Shown here one piece after another: positions 16,195 through 24,655 of a stretch of DNA of 64,000 nt. The notes under the pieces are model-generated. The model had not been told where the DNA came from and did no database searches. It was given only the letters and a program-made list of their open reading frames with translations. The position numbers and the translations under genes were made by a program. Within the stretch, counting starts at the first letter, position 1, and each line of letters opens with the position of its first letter. Origin of the DNA: a halophilic archaeon SHRA6 (GTDB lineage Archaea; Halobacteriota; Halobacteria; Halobacteriales; Haloferacaceae); the NCBI GenBank assembly GCA_005239175.1, contig SOPS01000004.1, forward strand, positions 558,001-622,000, in the 5' to 3' direction.

Positions 16195-16221
16195 CTGCGC
16201 GATGTGCTATGTCGTATCAAG

Positions 16222-16329
16222 ATGGCTGACGATACCCGACCGACAATGAAAGAGGTTCGACACACAGCACCCGACGGCGTCTGCGCAGATAGCGTCTGGC
16301 AGCGAGGAAAGAAACCGGCCGACGACTGA
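16222..16329 (+). CDS. Small protein of 35 residues
   Basis: Reads MADDTRPTMKEVRHTAPDG followed by VCADSVWQRGKKPADD. It has no recognised domain and a single Cys. Support comes from the well-placed TATA box, an ATG at the expected distance, an acidic start and a clean TGA stop in an otherwise gene-free gap of about 270 bp. Its short conserved-looking core (MKEVRHTAPDGVC...VWQR) would be worth a database search. Function unknown. Confidence 0.55.
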   Translation: MADDTRPTMKEVRHTAPDGVCADSVWQRGKKPADD

Positions 16330-16385
16330 AACTGATTTTGTCGCGTCTGTTTTGTTCGACCGCAGAGTGGTTGCTCTTGACCGGG

Positions 16386-16661
16386 CTAGAGTACGAGGAT
16401 CTGTACCGAGACGAACACTGTAAGCATAAGCGATAGGGCTGCAATCCCGTAGGCAAGCGGCCCATATGTGGCCGGATTGTCCGCTTCCAGCGCTGGATTG
16501 CGGAGCCGCAGTATCCCCGTCGCGACGATCGCGAACCCGGTTCCTGCAAGCACGATCGCTCCGATGGCAGAGCCATCGCGGAATCCGATCGCGGCCTGGA
16601 TGAGCAAGATTGTACCGCTGTACAAGAAACACGCGGTGACAAAGCGGGCGGGTGACATCAT
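16386..16661 (-). CDS. Small membrane protein
   Basis: A 91-residue protein with three hydrophobic segments (about residues 6-24, 32-49 and 69-90) and a short charged loop RLRNPALEADNPATYGPL. No family recognised. Met2 (16658) is an equally good start. Convergent with the 35-residue gene. Confidence 0.7.
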   Translation of the reverse strand: MMSPARFVTACFLYSGTILLIQAAIGFRDGSAIGAIVLAGTGFAIVATGILRLRNPALEADNPATYGPLAYGIAALSLMLTVFVSVQILVL

Positions 16662-16760
16662 GGCGAGTTTGTGTTACTCGGAAAAAATAGCCCGTAGTGC
16701 TTCCCAGATCTGATAGCTGGCACCGCAGGCTTATTTATGCCGACAGCGGATCGGCGTGTA

Positions 16761-17720
16761 ATGATTGCAGTCGATGGACTCCAGAAGGTGTATGGCGATT
16801 TTGCTGCCGTCGTTGGGAGCACCTTCTCGGTCGAATCTGGCGAGATACTCGGTATCGTCGGTCCCAATGGAGCAGGGAAGACAACGACGCTCAAGATGAT
16901 CGCCGGGCTGATCGAACCGACTGAAGGAACCGCCACCGTTGCCGGCTACGATGCGAGCGAACCGGAGATGCGCCAGATACTCGGCTTTTTGCCCGAAGAG
17001 TCGCCGCTGTACGAGGACATGACGCCGCGATCGTACCTCCGGTTCTTTGCAGATCTCTACGATGTCCCGCGCGAGGCAGCGATCGAGCGGGCGATGGACA
17101 CCCTCGATCGACTGGAACTCGAACACCGCGACCGGCGGATAGGTGACATGTCGAAAGGGATGAAACGAAAGGTGGCGATCGCCAGATCGCTCGTGAACGA
17201 TCCCGCGGTGGTGATCTACGACGAGCCTGCGAGCGGGCTCGATCCGTTGACAACGAACACGGTCCTCGAGTTCACCCGCGAGCTCAAGGCATCCGGGAAG
17301 ACGGTGATATTCAGCGCACACAACCTCTATCACGTCGAAAGCGTCTGCGATCGGGTGGTGATCATGAACGAGGGGCGGATCATCGCCCGTGGGACCGTCC
17401 AAGAACTCCGTGAGACCTACGGGAGCCGTGAATACCAGCTCCGTGCGGACGTCAGGCCATCAGAGATTGAGCCGACGGACACGACAATCCGCGGCGACAG
17501 CGTCGAGCATCTGTTCACTGCAGACTCAATGGCCGAAGCAGACCGAATCCGCGAGGCGATCGAGGCCGCTGATGGGACGGTACTGGACTTCCGAACCGAG
17601 GAGTCCACGCTCGAAGCAATCTTCCTTGAGCTGACCGGCGAGCCGATGGCCGGCTCCAGACAAGTCCACGACAGTACCGCCAAGTCAGAACGCCGGACAG
17701 CAGCCGGTGAGACGTCGTGA
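16761..17720 (+). CDS. ABC transporter ATP-binding protein (NatA-like)
   Basis: ATPase (319 aa) of an ABC-2 type exporter. Walker A GPNGAGKTTT, Q-loop in LGFLPEESPLYEDM, signature MSKGMKRKV, Walker B VVIYDEPASGLDP, H-loop in IFSAHNLYH. The C-terminal 90 residues are the variable tail of this class. A TATA-like CTTATTTA at 16730-16737 lies about 27 bp before ATG 16761, so the upstream Met at 16737 is rejected. It overlaps the first permease gene by 4 bp. Confidence 0.93.
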   Translation: MIAVDGLQKVYGDFAAVVGSTFSVESGEILGIVGPNGAGKTTTLKMIAGLIEPTEGTATVAGYDASEPEMRQILGFLPEESPLYEDMTPRSYLRFFADLYDVPREAAIERAMDTLDRLELEHRDRRIGDMSKGMKRKVAIARSLVNDPAVVIYDEPASGLDPLTTNTVLEFTRELKASGKTVIFSAHNLYHVESVCDRVVIMNEGRIIARGTVQELRETYGSREYQLRADVRPSEIEPTDTTIRGDSVEHLFTADSMAEADRIREAIEAADGTVLDFRTEESTLEAIFLELTGEPMAGSRQVHDSTAKSERRTAAGETS

Positions 17721-19591
17721 CGAACGTCCCCGATCGGCTCAAAAACGCAATCGGTGATACTCGTCGCCGCCTTGCGTCAGTGTGGCGGATTGCCCGCTGG
17801 GAGACGAGCCGCAGTGTCGGGACGATCGACCGCCGAACTGCTGTACTCGGTGCGATCATTATCGTTCTCACTGGCGCGGTCGTCGGCTCAGTTGCGGTTG
17901 CCGGCTCCGCCGGACTGGCGATCGATCGGGACATCTACCGCGTGGGCGTCGATACAGAGAATCCATACTATCCCGTTGTTGCAGAGAGCAGTCAACTGGC
18001 GGCCGCAGAGCCGAGCCAAGACGCTCTCGCTGCGGGCGAGCTTGACATCCTCGTCGATCAGCCCGGTGAGGATGCCATAACATGGTACGTTGCAGAGAGT
18101 GAGAAGGGCGCGGCCGCACACAGTACACTGTTGAGTGCGATCGACAGGTACACTGAACATCGCATGGCAGCCGAGCCGAACGAATCCGCAGCGTATCCGG
18201 TTCGCGTCGATCTGCAGTACGTCTCGCGATCAACTGATGCCACGACACCGGGTGGATCAGACGACGGCACACAGTCAGATCGCCCAGCCGGGAACGGTGA
18301 TGAGGACACCACTGGTGGGGCGGACACATCTGGTTCGTCGGGTGATGAAACGGCTAGTGACGCTAGCGGCGGTGAGAGCTCGACCGAGGGGACGACTGGT
18401 GGCCCGCTTCCATCGATCGGAACGCAGGCGTTCGGTGGGTCTCAAAGCGGATCGCCAGCGGCGATACAGCCGCCGTTTCCGTTCAGCTCCCTGCTATTGG
18501 CATTCCTGTTTCTTGTCCCGATGAACTTTGTGAGCCAGGCATACGGCGGAACGATGTTGAACGAGCGAATCAACCGTCGTGGAGAGCTACTCCTGGTGGC
18601 ACCGCTGGCTCGGACGACAATCATCGCGGGTAAGACACTGCCGTACCTCCTTGCCGCGATTGCGGTCACGGCGATCATCGCTACGATCGTCGGCGGCGGG
18701 CTGCTCTCAGTTTTCGCCGTGGTTCCGATCGCGCTTGGGTTTCTCTCGGCGACGTTCGTCGCCGCGATGATCGCCCGCTCGTTCAAGGAGCTCACGTTCG
18801 TGACCGTAACGATCGCCGTGCTTGTGACAACGTACGCGTTCGTGCCAGCGATCTTTACGAACGTGACGCCGATCGCGTTGATTTCGCCGCTGTCGATCGT
18901 CGTAATGGATCTCCAGGGTGAGGCGGTGTCGATCGGCGAGTACCTCTTTTCGACTGGCCCATTCTACGCTGGCTCGGCTGTTCTGTTCGTACTCGGGTCG
19001 GGGATCTACCGCGAGGAGGATATGTTCACCCAAAAGCCGATTCCGGCGAAGGTTATTGATGCGCTCAACGCCCAGCTGTCCGGCTACGCCTCTGTCGGGC
19101 TATGGACCGCGCTGTACGTGCCGTTCGTTTTCACAGCGGAATTGCTCGCAATCGCCATCCTCTACGTCGCGCCGATCGAGCTGTCGATTCCGGTGTTGTT
19201 GGTGACGATCGCACTCATCGAAGAACTCGCAAAGAGCGTTCACGTGTACGCCGGCTACGCTCGATCGCGATTTGAGCGCCGACTGCCTGTCGCGGTCGGA
19301 CTCGGAATCGCGTCCGGTGTTGGCTTCTTTTTCGCCGAGAAATTCACGGCGATCGCCCAGGTCGTTGGGCTGCCAGAGCTCGCGATCGGGCAAGCAGCGT
19401 TCGCCCCGACAGGGCTCACACCAACGCTTGCCGCCGGGTTGCTCGCCGCGCCATTGGTATTGCATACGGTTACCGCGACGATCACGGCGGTCGGTGCACG
19501 GGACGGTCGGCTCGTCTACGCCAGCGCACTCGTTATTGCGACGATCGTCCACGCGGCGTACAACTACGGCGTGGTGATGCTGTATGCGTAG
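17717..19591 (+). CDS. ABC-2 permease fused to a PrsW-like intramembrane protease domain
   Basis: A 624-residue membrane protein. N-terminal half: one membrane segment, an extracytoplasmic domain of about 200 residues ending in a Ser/Gly/Thr/Asp-rich stretch (residues 170-230), then an ABC-2 permease (NERINRRGELLLVAPLARTTIIAGKTLPYL). C-terminal quarter: the PrsW pattern EELAK (Glu502, Glu503), FFFAEK (Glu541), LHT (His583) and HAAYN (His612), each in a hydrophobic segment. PrsW-type enzymes cut membrane proteins such as anti-sigma factors. Start is GTG, overlapping the ATPase gene. The fused domain may process a partner or the exported substrate (inference). Confidence 0.85.
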   Translation: MTNVPDRLKNAIGDTRRRLASVWRIARWETSRSVGTIDRRTAVLGAIIIVLTGAVVGSVAVAGSAGLAIDRDIYRVGVDTENPYYPVVAESSQLAAAEPSQDALAAGELDILVDQPGEDAITWYVAESEKGAAAHSTLLSAIDRYTEHRMAAEPNESAAYPVRVDLQYVSRSTDATTPGGSDDGTQSDRPAGNGDEDTTGGADTSGSSGDETASDASGGESSTEGTTGGPLPSIGTQAFGGSQSGSPAAIQPPFPFSSLLLAFLFLVPMNFVSQAYGGTMLNERINRRGELLLVAPLARTTIIAGKTLPYLLAAIAVTAIIATIVGGGLLSVFAVVPIALGFLSATFVAAMIARSFKELTFVTVTIAVLVTTYAFVPAIFTNVTPIALISPLSIVVMDLQGEAVSIGEYLFSTGPFYAGSAVLFVLGSGIYREEDMFTQKPIPAKVIDALNAQLSGYASVGLWTALYVPFVFTAELLAIAILYVAPIELSIPVLLVTIALIEELAKSVHVYAGYARSRFERRLPVAVGLGIASGVGFFFAEKFTAIAQVVGLPELAIGQAAFAPTGLTPTLAAGLLAAPLVLHTVTATITAVGARDGRLVYASALVIATIVHAAYNYGVVMLYA

Positions 19592-20669
19592 CGACAGAAA
19601 TCGGCGGCCGCCTCGACTGACGATTGCCCGCCGGGAGCTCCGGATGTTGACCGCAGAGAAAACGATCGTCCTCGCACTTGCGATCCAACTGTTCGTCGCG
19701 GCGTTTTCCTCGTTTCTCGTCGTCGGCCTGGTGTCGCTGTACGATCCAACCGGCGCAGACGGCTACCAGATCGAGGCTGCGGTGACCGGCGACGCCGCAG
19801 ACGAGTTACTTGCGGCCGCGAGCGAGCACGAACGGATCGAGCCGACCGGGTACAACGATCTCGCTGCCGCACAGACAGCGTTCCGAACGGGGCAGGCAGA
19901 CGTCTTGTTCGTCGCAACGTGGGAGACAGACCCAGATGCGACCGCCGATCGGCTCCGAGTGACAACGTCGGTTCCCGAGTCGAACGTCGAAACAACGATC
20001 ATCGTCGCAGAAACCCGGACGCTGCTGCAGACGGTCGAGCGCGATCTCCGCGCCGATCGGGCTGCGTCCCTCGAGAGCCAGCCCCTACAACCACTCGGCG
20101 AGCGCGAAGGTAACCCGTACTACGACTTCACGTACACGGTGTTGGTCCCGCTGTTGGTGCTGTTACCGGCGTTCATCAGCGGGTCAATCACAGTCGATTC
20201 ACTCACAGAGGAAGTCGAACGCGAAACCCTCGAGGTGCTTCGGGTCGCGCCGGTCACGCTCACACAGATCGTCGACGGCAAGGCCGCGGCGGCGATCGTA
20301 ATCGCACCGCTCCAGGCGATTACGTGGCTGGTGTTGATCACGCTCAATGGCACGCCGGTCGCAAACCTCGGCTGGCTGTTCGTCCTCGCGAGCGCGCTCG
20401 CGATCGGGATCGTCTCCATCGCCGTCGGGACAGCACTGCTGGCAGCCGATCGACGAAGCGCGCAGTTACTCTACGCGGTGAGCGCCATCGCGCTCTTTGC
20501 AGGGACGGCAGTACTCGCTGACGGGCCGACAAACGCCATCGCACGGCTGGCGATCGATAGCGCAGACACCACAATTTACGCCTCTGTTGCGGTGGTGGTG
20601 GCCGCGGCGATCGTCGCGTACGGTGGGGTTCGGGTAATTGTCTCCAGAGTCGATCCAAACGAACTATGA
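19584..20669 (+). CDS. ABC-2 type transporter permease
   Basis: Second permease (361 aa) of the exporter. One N-terminal membrane helix (VLALAIQLFVAAFSSFLVV), an extracytoplasmic domain of about 150 residues, then about five membrane segments with EEVERETLEVLRVAPVTLTQIVDGKA, the cytoplasmic coupling motif also seen in the neighbouring permease. Its start overlaps the upstream stop by 8 bp. ATPase plus two unlike permeases resemble the NatAB exporter architecture; the substrate is unknown. Confidence 0.88.
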   Translation: MRSDRNRRPPRLTIARRELRMLTAEKTIVLALAIQLFVAAFSSFLVVGLVSLYDPTGADGYQIEAAVTGDAADELLAAASEHERIEPTGYNDLAAAQTAFRTGQADVLFVATWETDPDATADRLRVTTSVPESNVETTIIVAETRTLLQTVERDLRADRAASLESQPLQPLGEREGNPYYDFTYTVLVPLLVLLPAFISGSITVDSLTEEVERETLEVLRVAPVTLTQIVDGKAAAAIVIAPLQAITWLVLITLNGTPVANLGWLFVLASALAIGIVSIAVGTALLAADRRSAQLLYAVSAIALFAGTAVLADGPTNAIARLAIDSADTTIYASVAVVVAAAIVAYGGVRVIVSRVDPNEL

Positions 20670-20729
20670 ATTTGCACTGCTGACGCTGTCTGCCAGTTGT
20701 CGATGTGTGGGGATTGTCGTCAAATAGTA

Positions 20730-20840
20730 GCGTCTGACGATCGCTGCGAGCTCCAGTGTGTGAAGTTTGCTGCAAACCGCAGCGTGTGACGATCGCTGCA
20801 AGCGCCAGTGTGTGAGGTTTGCTGCAAACAGCAGCGTGTT
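20730..20840. repeat. 52-bp tandem repeat, two copies plus a fragment
   Basis: Copies at 20730-20781 and 20782-20833 with 6 differences by eye, and a 7-bp start of a third. Each unit contains the perfect palindrome GTTTGC-T-GCAAAC (20765-20777 and 20817-20829) and GACGATCGCTGC. It fills the gap between the convergent exporter permease and MscS genes. Confidence 0.9.
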
Positions 20841-20850
20841 GAGACAGCGG

Positions 20851-21765
20851 TCAGTCGGCGATCTCGGGCGGCGCAGCCATCTCGACGTCCCCGCTGAGCG
20901 TGCGCTGTGGGAACGGAATCTCAATGTCTTCCTCGTCGAACCGCTTTTTCACCGAGGTGACGTACTCCGCACGGATCTTGACGAAATCCGATCGGTTCGG
21001 ATTGTCAACCCAGATTCGCGACTGGAGGCCGACCGAAGAGTCTGCAAGCTCTGTGAGTCGAACCGAAGGTGCCGGATCTTCGAGGATCTCGGGGTGTGCT
21101 TCGGCCTCTTCGACGATAATTTCGCTCGCTTTGTCGATGTCGTCGCCGTAGCCGATCCCAAAGAGGAATTTCAGCCGGAGTGTCTCCTTTGCGACCGGGT
21201 TTTTGATGACGCCGTCGGTGAGATTCGAGTTTGGGACAGTGAGCAGTTCGTTGTCGAAGGTTCGAACGCGGCTGACGCGAAAGCTAATGTCCTCGACGAT
21301 GCCAGAGTGGCCGTCCCATTCGATCCAGTCGCCGATCCTGAACGGCCGATCGGCGAAAATGAAGATACCCGCCACGAAGTTTTTGATCACGTCCTGCAGA
21401 GCAAAGCCGATCGCCAGTGTTGCCGCCGCGGCGATCGTCGCCACCGACTGCAAGAGGTTCCCGAAGCCGGCGGCGCCGAAGGCGATTCCGAGTCCAATGA
21501 AGACGACAATAACTGTCGTGATCTTCTGGAGCGGACGACGAGCGTGCGGCTCGAGACCGTAGCGGTTGAGGAATCGATCGACGATTGGAATGATGACGAT
21601 CTTCCCGAAGAGGTAGACCGCAAACAGCACGACAAGGAACGTTACTCCCGCGCCGATAAGATCCCCAAACGGGACACCGAACTCGAGTAACACCTCACCA
21701 AGCGGTGTGCTCGCCGTCGACGGATCGACATCCGTCGGGTCAACCTGCATCGGACCCCCAGCCAT
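20851..21765 (-). CDS. mscS: Small-conductance mechanosensitive channel (MscS family)
   Basis: A 304-residue channel for osmotic release. Two or three N-terminal membrane segments precede the MscS core: ATLAIGFALQDVIKNFVAGIFIFADRPFRIGDWIEWDGHSGIVEDISFRVSRVRTFDNELLTVPNS, i.e. the Gly/Ala-rich pore helix followed by the beta domain. The hydrophilic cytoplasmic cage domain and C-terminus are complete. The start overlaps the stop of the upstream YhbY-type gene by one base. Confidence 0.94.
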   Translation of the reverse strand: MAGGPMQVDPTDVDPSTASTPLGEVLLEFGVPFGDLIGAGVTFLVVLFAVYLFGKIVIIPIVDRFLNRYGLEPHARRPLQKITTVIVVFIGLGIAFGAAGFGNLLQSVATIAAAATLAIGFALQDVIKNFVAGIFIFADRPFRIGDWIEWDGHSGIVEDISFRVSRVRTFDNELLTVPNSNLTDGVIKNPVAKETLRLKFLFGIGYGDDIDKASEIIVEEAEAHPEILEDPAPSVRLTELADSSVGLQSRIWVDNPNRSDFVKIRAEYVTSVKKRFDEEDIEIPFPQRTLSGDVEMAAPPEIAD

Positions 21766-22010
21766 TAGTGCAACACCGCCGTGTTGCCACGGGTTTCGAT
21801 CAGTTCGGCACTGACTGCGTCGGCGAGTTCACTCGCCAGTTCATCGACAGTCGTCCCACCGCGGGCTGCCCGGAGGAACTTGACTTTCACAAGTTTTCGA
21901 TCGTTCAGCTGGTCTTTCAGTTCGTCTGTAACCGCGTCGATGCCTGCCTTCCCGACCCAAACGGTGACGTCGAGGTCGTGAGCCTCCTTGCGGAGTGCTT
22001 CCTTGGTCAT
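21765..22010 (-). CDS. YhbY/CRM-domain RNA-binding protein
   Basis: An 81-residue protein consisting of one CRM domain: KEAHDLDVTVWVGKAGIDAVTDELKDQLNDRKLVKVKFLRAARGG ... ELIETRGNTAVLH. The GKAG loop replaces the GxxG RNA-contact loop of YhbY. Bacterial relatives bind pre-50S rRNA. It is followed by mscS and preceded by the RNase P component 4 gene, another RNA-metabolism gene. Confidence 0.9.
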   Translation of the reverse strand: MTKEALRKEAHDLDVTVWVGKAGIDAVTDELKDQLNDRKLVKVKFLRAARGGTTVDELASELADAVSAELIETRGNTAVLH

Positions 22011-22103
22011 ACACCACGATACTAAGTCGACGTTGTTGTACTTTCGGGATTTATCTCGATCGCGAGGTGTTAGGCCGTAGCAATCGACACAGCACAGTTC
22101 GGT

Positions 22104-22382
22104 TTATGCTCGATACGGGTACCGCTTCGTCGCGCCGCAGTCACAGCGGACAACAACGTGGCCGTCTTGAAGTCGGATACGGGCGTTTCGTCCCGGCCGC
22201 AAAAAGACGTCACAGTCATCGCAGGTGAACCGCTTGAACCGCCGAGGGAGTCCGCAGCGGTTCCGTTCGGCCACCCGCCGTGCGAGTCGTACGTACTCGC
22301 GCGATCGATCGTACTCGCCGTCAATCGCCGCCTCGCGGGCCAGTTCGGCAAGCCGGTCTATCCGCTCTTCGGCGATCGTCAT
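22104..22382 (-). CDS. rnp4: Ribonuclease P protein component 4
   Basis: A 92-residue Rpr2-family subunit of archaeal RNase P, which trims the 5' leader of pre-tRNAs. N-terminal helices ERIDRLAELAREAAIDGEYDRSREYVRLARRVAERNRCGLPRRFKRF are followed by a zinc ribbon with ligands Cys in RCGLP, FTCDDC and VRCDCG. The ATG at 22382 gives the family length; upstream in-frame codons would add about 70 non-family residues. Components 3 and 2 lie at 58-60 kb. Confidence 0.93.
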   Translation of the reverse strand: MTIAEERIDRLAELAREAAIDGEYDRSREYVRLARRVAERNRCGLPRRFKRFTCDDCDVFLRPGRNARIRLQDGHVVVRCDCGATKRYPYRA

Positions 22383-22425
22383 GCGCCCACACTGTCTGTA
22401 ATCCACATCGGTACGTCCGATCGGA

Positions 22426-22890
22426 TCAGTCGTCTTCGAGTGCGTCGGCGATCCGGCGGAGCTCGCGGTTGGCGTCGCGGACCTCGTCGCGGAGCTGTCT
22501 GACCTCACGCACGAGCTCTTCGTTGTCAGAGCCGCTCTCCTCGGGGCCCCCTCTTCCGCCGGGGCCACCACCCATGCCACCGGCTCCGCCTGGGCCACCG
22601 CCCATCATGCCGCTCATCATCTGTGCAAACGGATTGCCACCGCCGCCCATGCCACCGGGACCGCCCGGACCGCCGCCCATCATTTCCTCGGGACTTGGCG
22701 AGCCGCCCTCGCCACCCTCCTCGCGCTCTTTGGCGCGTCGTTCGCGGATCTCCTCGACCCGCTCGCGGAAGGATTTCTCTTCGCCATCCTCGGATTCTCC
22801 GGTAGTCTCTTCGGGCTCTGTAGAAGTATCCTCAGCTTCGCCAATCGATGCGTCACCCTCGCGATCGTCAGCTGGATCGTCTTCAGCCAT
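22426..22890 (-). CDS. Acidic Gly/Met-rich protein with C-terminal coiled coil
   Basis: A 154-residue protein without a named domain. It has three zones: a very acidic N-terminus (1-40) with a charged helix SFRERVEEIRERRAKEREEG, a low-complexity GGPGGMGGG-type middle (about 65-115), and a coiled coil NEELVREVRQLRDEVRDANRELRRIADALEDD. Located just upstream of rnp4 on the same strand, 43 bp apart, so possibly co-transcribed. An oligomeric scaffold is plausible but unproven. Confidence 0.8.
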   Translation of the reverse strand: MAEDDPADDREGDASIGEAEDTSTEPEETTGESEDGEEKSFRERVEEIRERRAKEREEGGEGGSPSPEEMMGGGPGGPGGMGGGGNPFAQMMSGMMGGGPGGAGGMGGGPGGRGGPEESGSDNEELVREVRQLRDEVRDANRELRRIADALEDD

Positions 22891-22962
22891 ATGAGCGGGT
22901 TCGGCCGGTAGCGGGAAAACCGTTGTTCATCCGATCGCGACAGGTGCGCTGAAAAGAGTTCG

Positions 22963-23715
22963 TCACCCGAAAACGCCAAGACTTGACTGAAGCTGTTTGT
23001 GTTGTCGATCGTCGGTTACCTCGTAGCCAACGAGATCGCGCATGTCCACAGCGTACGTCGATCCGCCGCGTTCGAGAACCAACAGCCGGCCCTGTGTACC
23101 GATTACGCTCCCGGTGGCCATCGTCTCGGCCATCGGCCGTGTGTCGAGCACAAAGCCGTAATCGAAACTGTAGGTATCAATCGGCGAAAAGCCCGCCAAC
23201 AGCGCGTTCCACGCGTCCTTGTCGACTGATCGGTGCAACCCTCGTCGCTTTATGGGAACTCGAACCCGATCGGGAACCGGAACTGTTTGGGAGAGTTCCG
23301 CTTCGATTTCGCGGGCAATTCGACCGTTCTCGACCGTTCGAATATGGGCGGCCCGATCGGCGCCCTGCTCGCGTAGCCTGGTGTCGAGACGCCACAACTT
23401 CGTGACGCCGACTTTGAACTGGTCTGGAGCGAACGCCGCAAGGTAGATCGCGTGCTTCTCGTAACAGTCCATCTCGTCTTTGAGACACGTGCCGGTACAC
23501 AGCGCGCACACCCATCGATCACGGTGATCTGCACAGTACGGGGCGTCGGCGTTCGAACAGGAGATATGGCGATCGTCGTGGATCGTCCCTGCACAGTGGC
23601 GCTCGCCAAGCGCGTAGGAAAGATCGTCGCCGGCGTCGAGCGGTATGTATTCGAGCCCCTCTGCGTCGCTCAGATAGAGGCCACCATCGAGGGAGTCGTA
23701 GCCGACGATCTGCAC
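22963..23715 (-). CDS. DUF2797 family protein
   Basis: A 250-residue protein. Cys/His-rich first half: RHCAGTIH, ISCSN, PYCADHRDRWVCALCTGTCLKDEMDC, suggesting zinc binding. It continues HAIYLAAFAPDQFKVGVTKLWRLDTRLREQGAD, the DUF2797 core resembling a GIY-YIG-like segment. Function is not established. No signal or membrane segment. Confidence 0.88.
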   Translation of the reverse strand: MQIVGYDSLDGGLYLSDAEGLEYIPLDAGDDLSYALGERHCAGTIHDDRHISCSNADAPYCADHRDRWVCALCTGTCLKDEMDCYEKHAIYLAAFAPDQFKVGVTKLWRLDTRLREQGADRAAHIRTVENGRIAREIEAELSQTVPVPDRVRVPIKRRGLHRSVDKDAWNALLAGFSPIDTYSFDYGFVLDTRPMAETMATGSVIGTQGRLLVLERGGSTYAVDMRDLVGYEVTDDRQHKQLQSSLGVFG

Positions 23716-23810
23716 ACCACCGGGTAGGCGATCGGTCGGCTATTAGCTTGCGATTCCCAGTAAAAAATGCACTCAGCCAGCAGTGCGATCGTCGAACCCA
23801 ACGGCACCGA

Positions 23811-24191
23811 TCAGGTCTCGATCGGGATCTCGGTGCCCATAGTCGTCGCTTCGGGTTCGAGCGGGAGCGTCACTTCAAGCACGCCGTTTTTGTAGGAGGC
23901 AGTCACCTCGTCTTCGGCGATCGCCTTTGGGAACCGGAATCGTCGATGGTAGGTCTTGCGGCGATCGCGCTCCTCATCAACGTGCTCGGCAGCGACATTC
24001 AACATGCCGTCGTCCCAGGCAACGGTGATCTCCTCAGGGTCAAACCCTGGCATGTCGATCGAGAGGACAAACTCGTTGTCCTCTTCATACAACTCGTAGT
24101 CGTCCAGGGAGTCAAGCGCACCTTCAAACAGCCGGCTCGGTGTTCCTTGTCTGTCGATCCAACTGCTTGCTGGTGTTGTCGGGAGTGCCAT
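23811..24191 (-). CDS. Hsp20/alpha-crystallin small heat-shock protein
   Basis: A 126-residue ATP-independent chaperone. The alpha-crystallin domain spans about residues 33-115 (NEFVLSIDMPGFDPEEITVAWDDGMLNVAAEH ... ASYKNGVLEVTLPL) and the C-terminal IPI motif (TEIPIET) that mediates oligomer assembly is present. Unlike most genes here it has a Shine-Dalgarno sequence, GGAGGTGA, six bases before the ATG, and a TATA-like TTTAATAAG farther upstream. An identical MITE copy lies about 125 bp upstream. Confidence 0.95.
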   Translation of the reverse strand: MALPTTPASSWIDRQGTPSRLFEGALDSLDDYELYEEDNEFVLSIDMPGFDPEEITVAWDDGMLNVAAEHVDEERDRRKTYHRRFRFPKAIAEDEVTASYKNGVLEVTLPLEPEATTMGTEIPIET

Positions 24192-24197
24192 TGCTGG

Positions 24198-24205
24198 TCA
24201 CCTCC
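24198..24205 (-). promoter_or_regulatory. Shine-Dalgarno site of hsp20
   Basis: GGAGGTGA on the minus strand, six bases before the ATG at 24191, complementary to the 16S rRNA 3' end. It implies a leadered transcript for this gene. Confidence 0.7.
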
Positions 24206-24315
24206 GAACTCATCTCATAATTGTTTGCGGTTCTTATTAAATTTTGTGTGTTTTTTGGTGTATTGTGACATTCTAGCAAATGCAATTAGCGAAAAACTCG
24301 GATACAATCGAAAAC

Positions 24316-24426
24316 TATAGTAACGTTTGCAACTCTTTGCAACAGCCATCTCGAAATGTAGTCCGAGAGAGCGTGAACCAGCAGTTCCTGAATCGAAGTG
24401 GGAAAATAATTGCAAACGCTACTATA
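24316..24426. mobile_element. MITE, copy 2 (111 bp)
   Basis: Identical over all 111 bp to the copy at 14869-14979, with the same 17-bp terminal inverted repeats. It lies upstream of hsp20 and carries no transposase. Identity of the two copies implies recent movement or gene conversion. Confidence 0.88.
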
Positions 24427-24655
24427 ATGCCAAATGCGGGGCACTGCTCGATACACACAGTACGTAGTCTCTTCGAGCCGATTGGATACCTGTGCACTAT
24501 TGTGGGTCCGATCGGGAGCGACTGCGCTTTTGTGGATCAGACCTGACCTTCGAACTAATAAACATCCACGGCACTCGCTAAAAGCAGATCCAGTGAGCGA
24601 TCGCGGGTGCGGATGCCACCAACTGTTATTTGAGCTGGCCGGGTAACATACTCGA
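24427..24655. other. Intergenic region without a recognised gene
   Basis: Together with 24192-24315 and the MITE this makes a 464-bp gap between hsp20 and the BsuPI-like gene. The part before the MITE is AT-rich hsp20 leader and promoter. In 24427-24655 I see no gene; a TTATTT at about 24627 probably serves as the TATA box for the gene starting at 24656. Confidence 0.5.

Noticed and set aside
20767-21690. 307-codon plus-strand frame opposite mscS
   Set aside because: Antisense shadow of the channel gene; it also begins inside the 52-bp repeat and has no recognisable domain.
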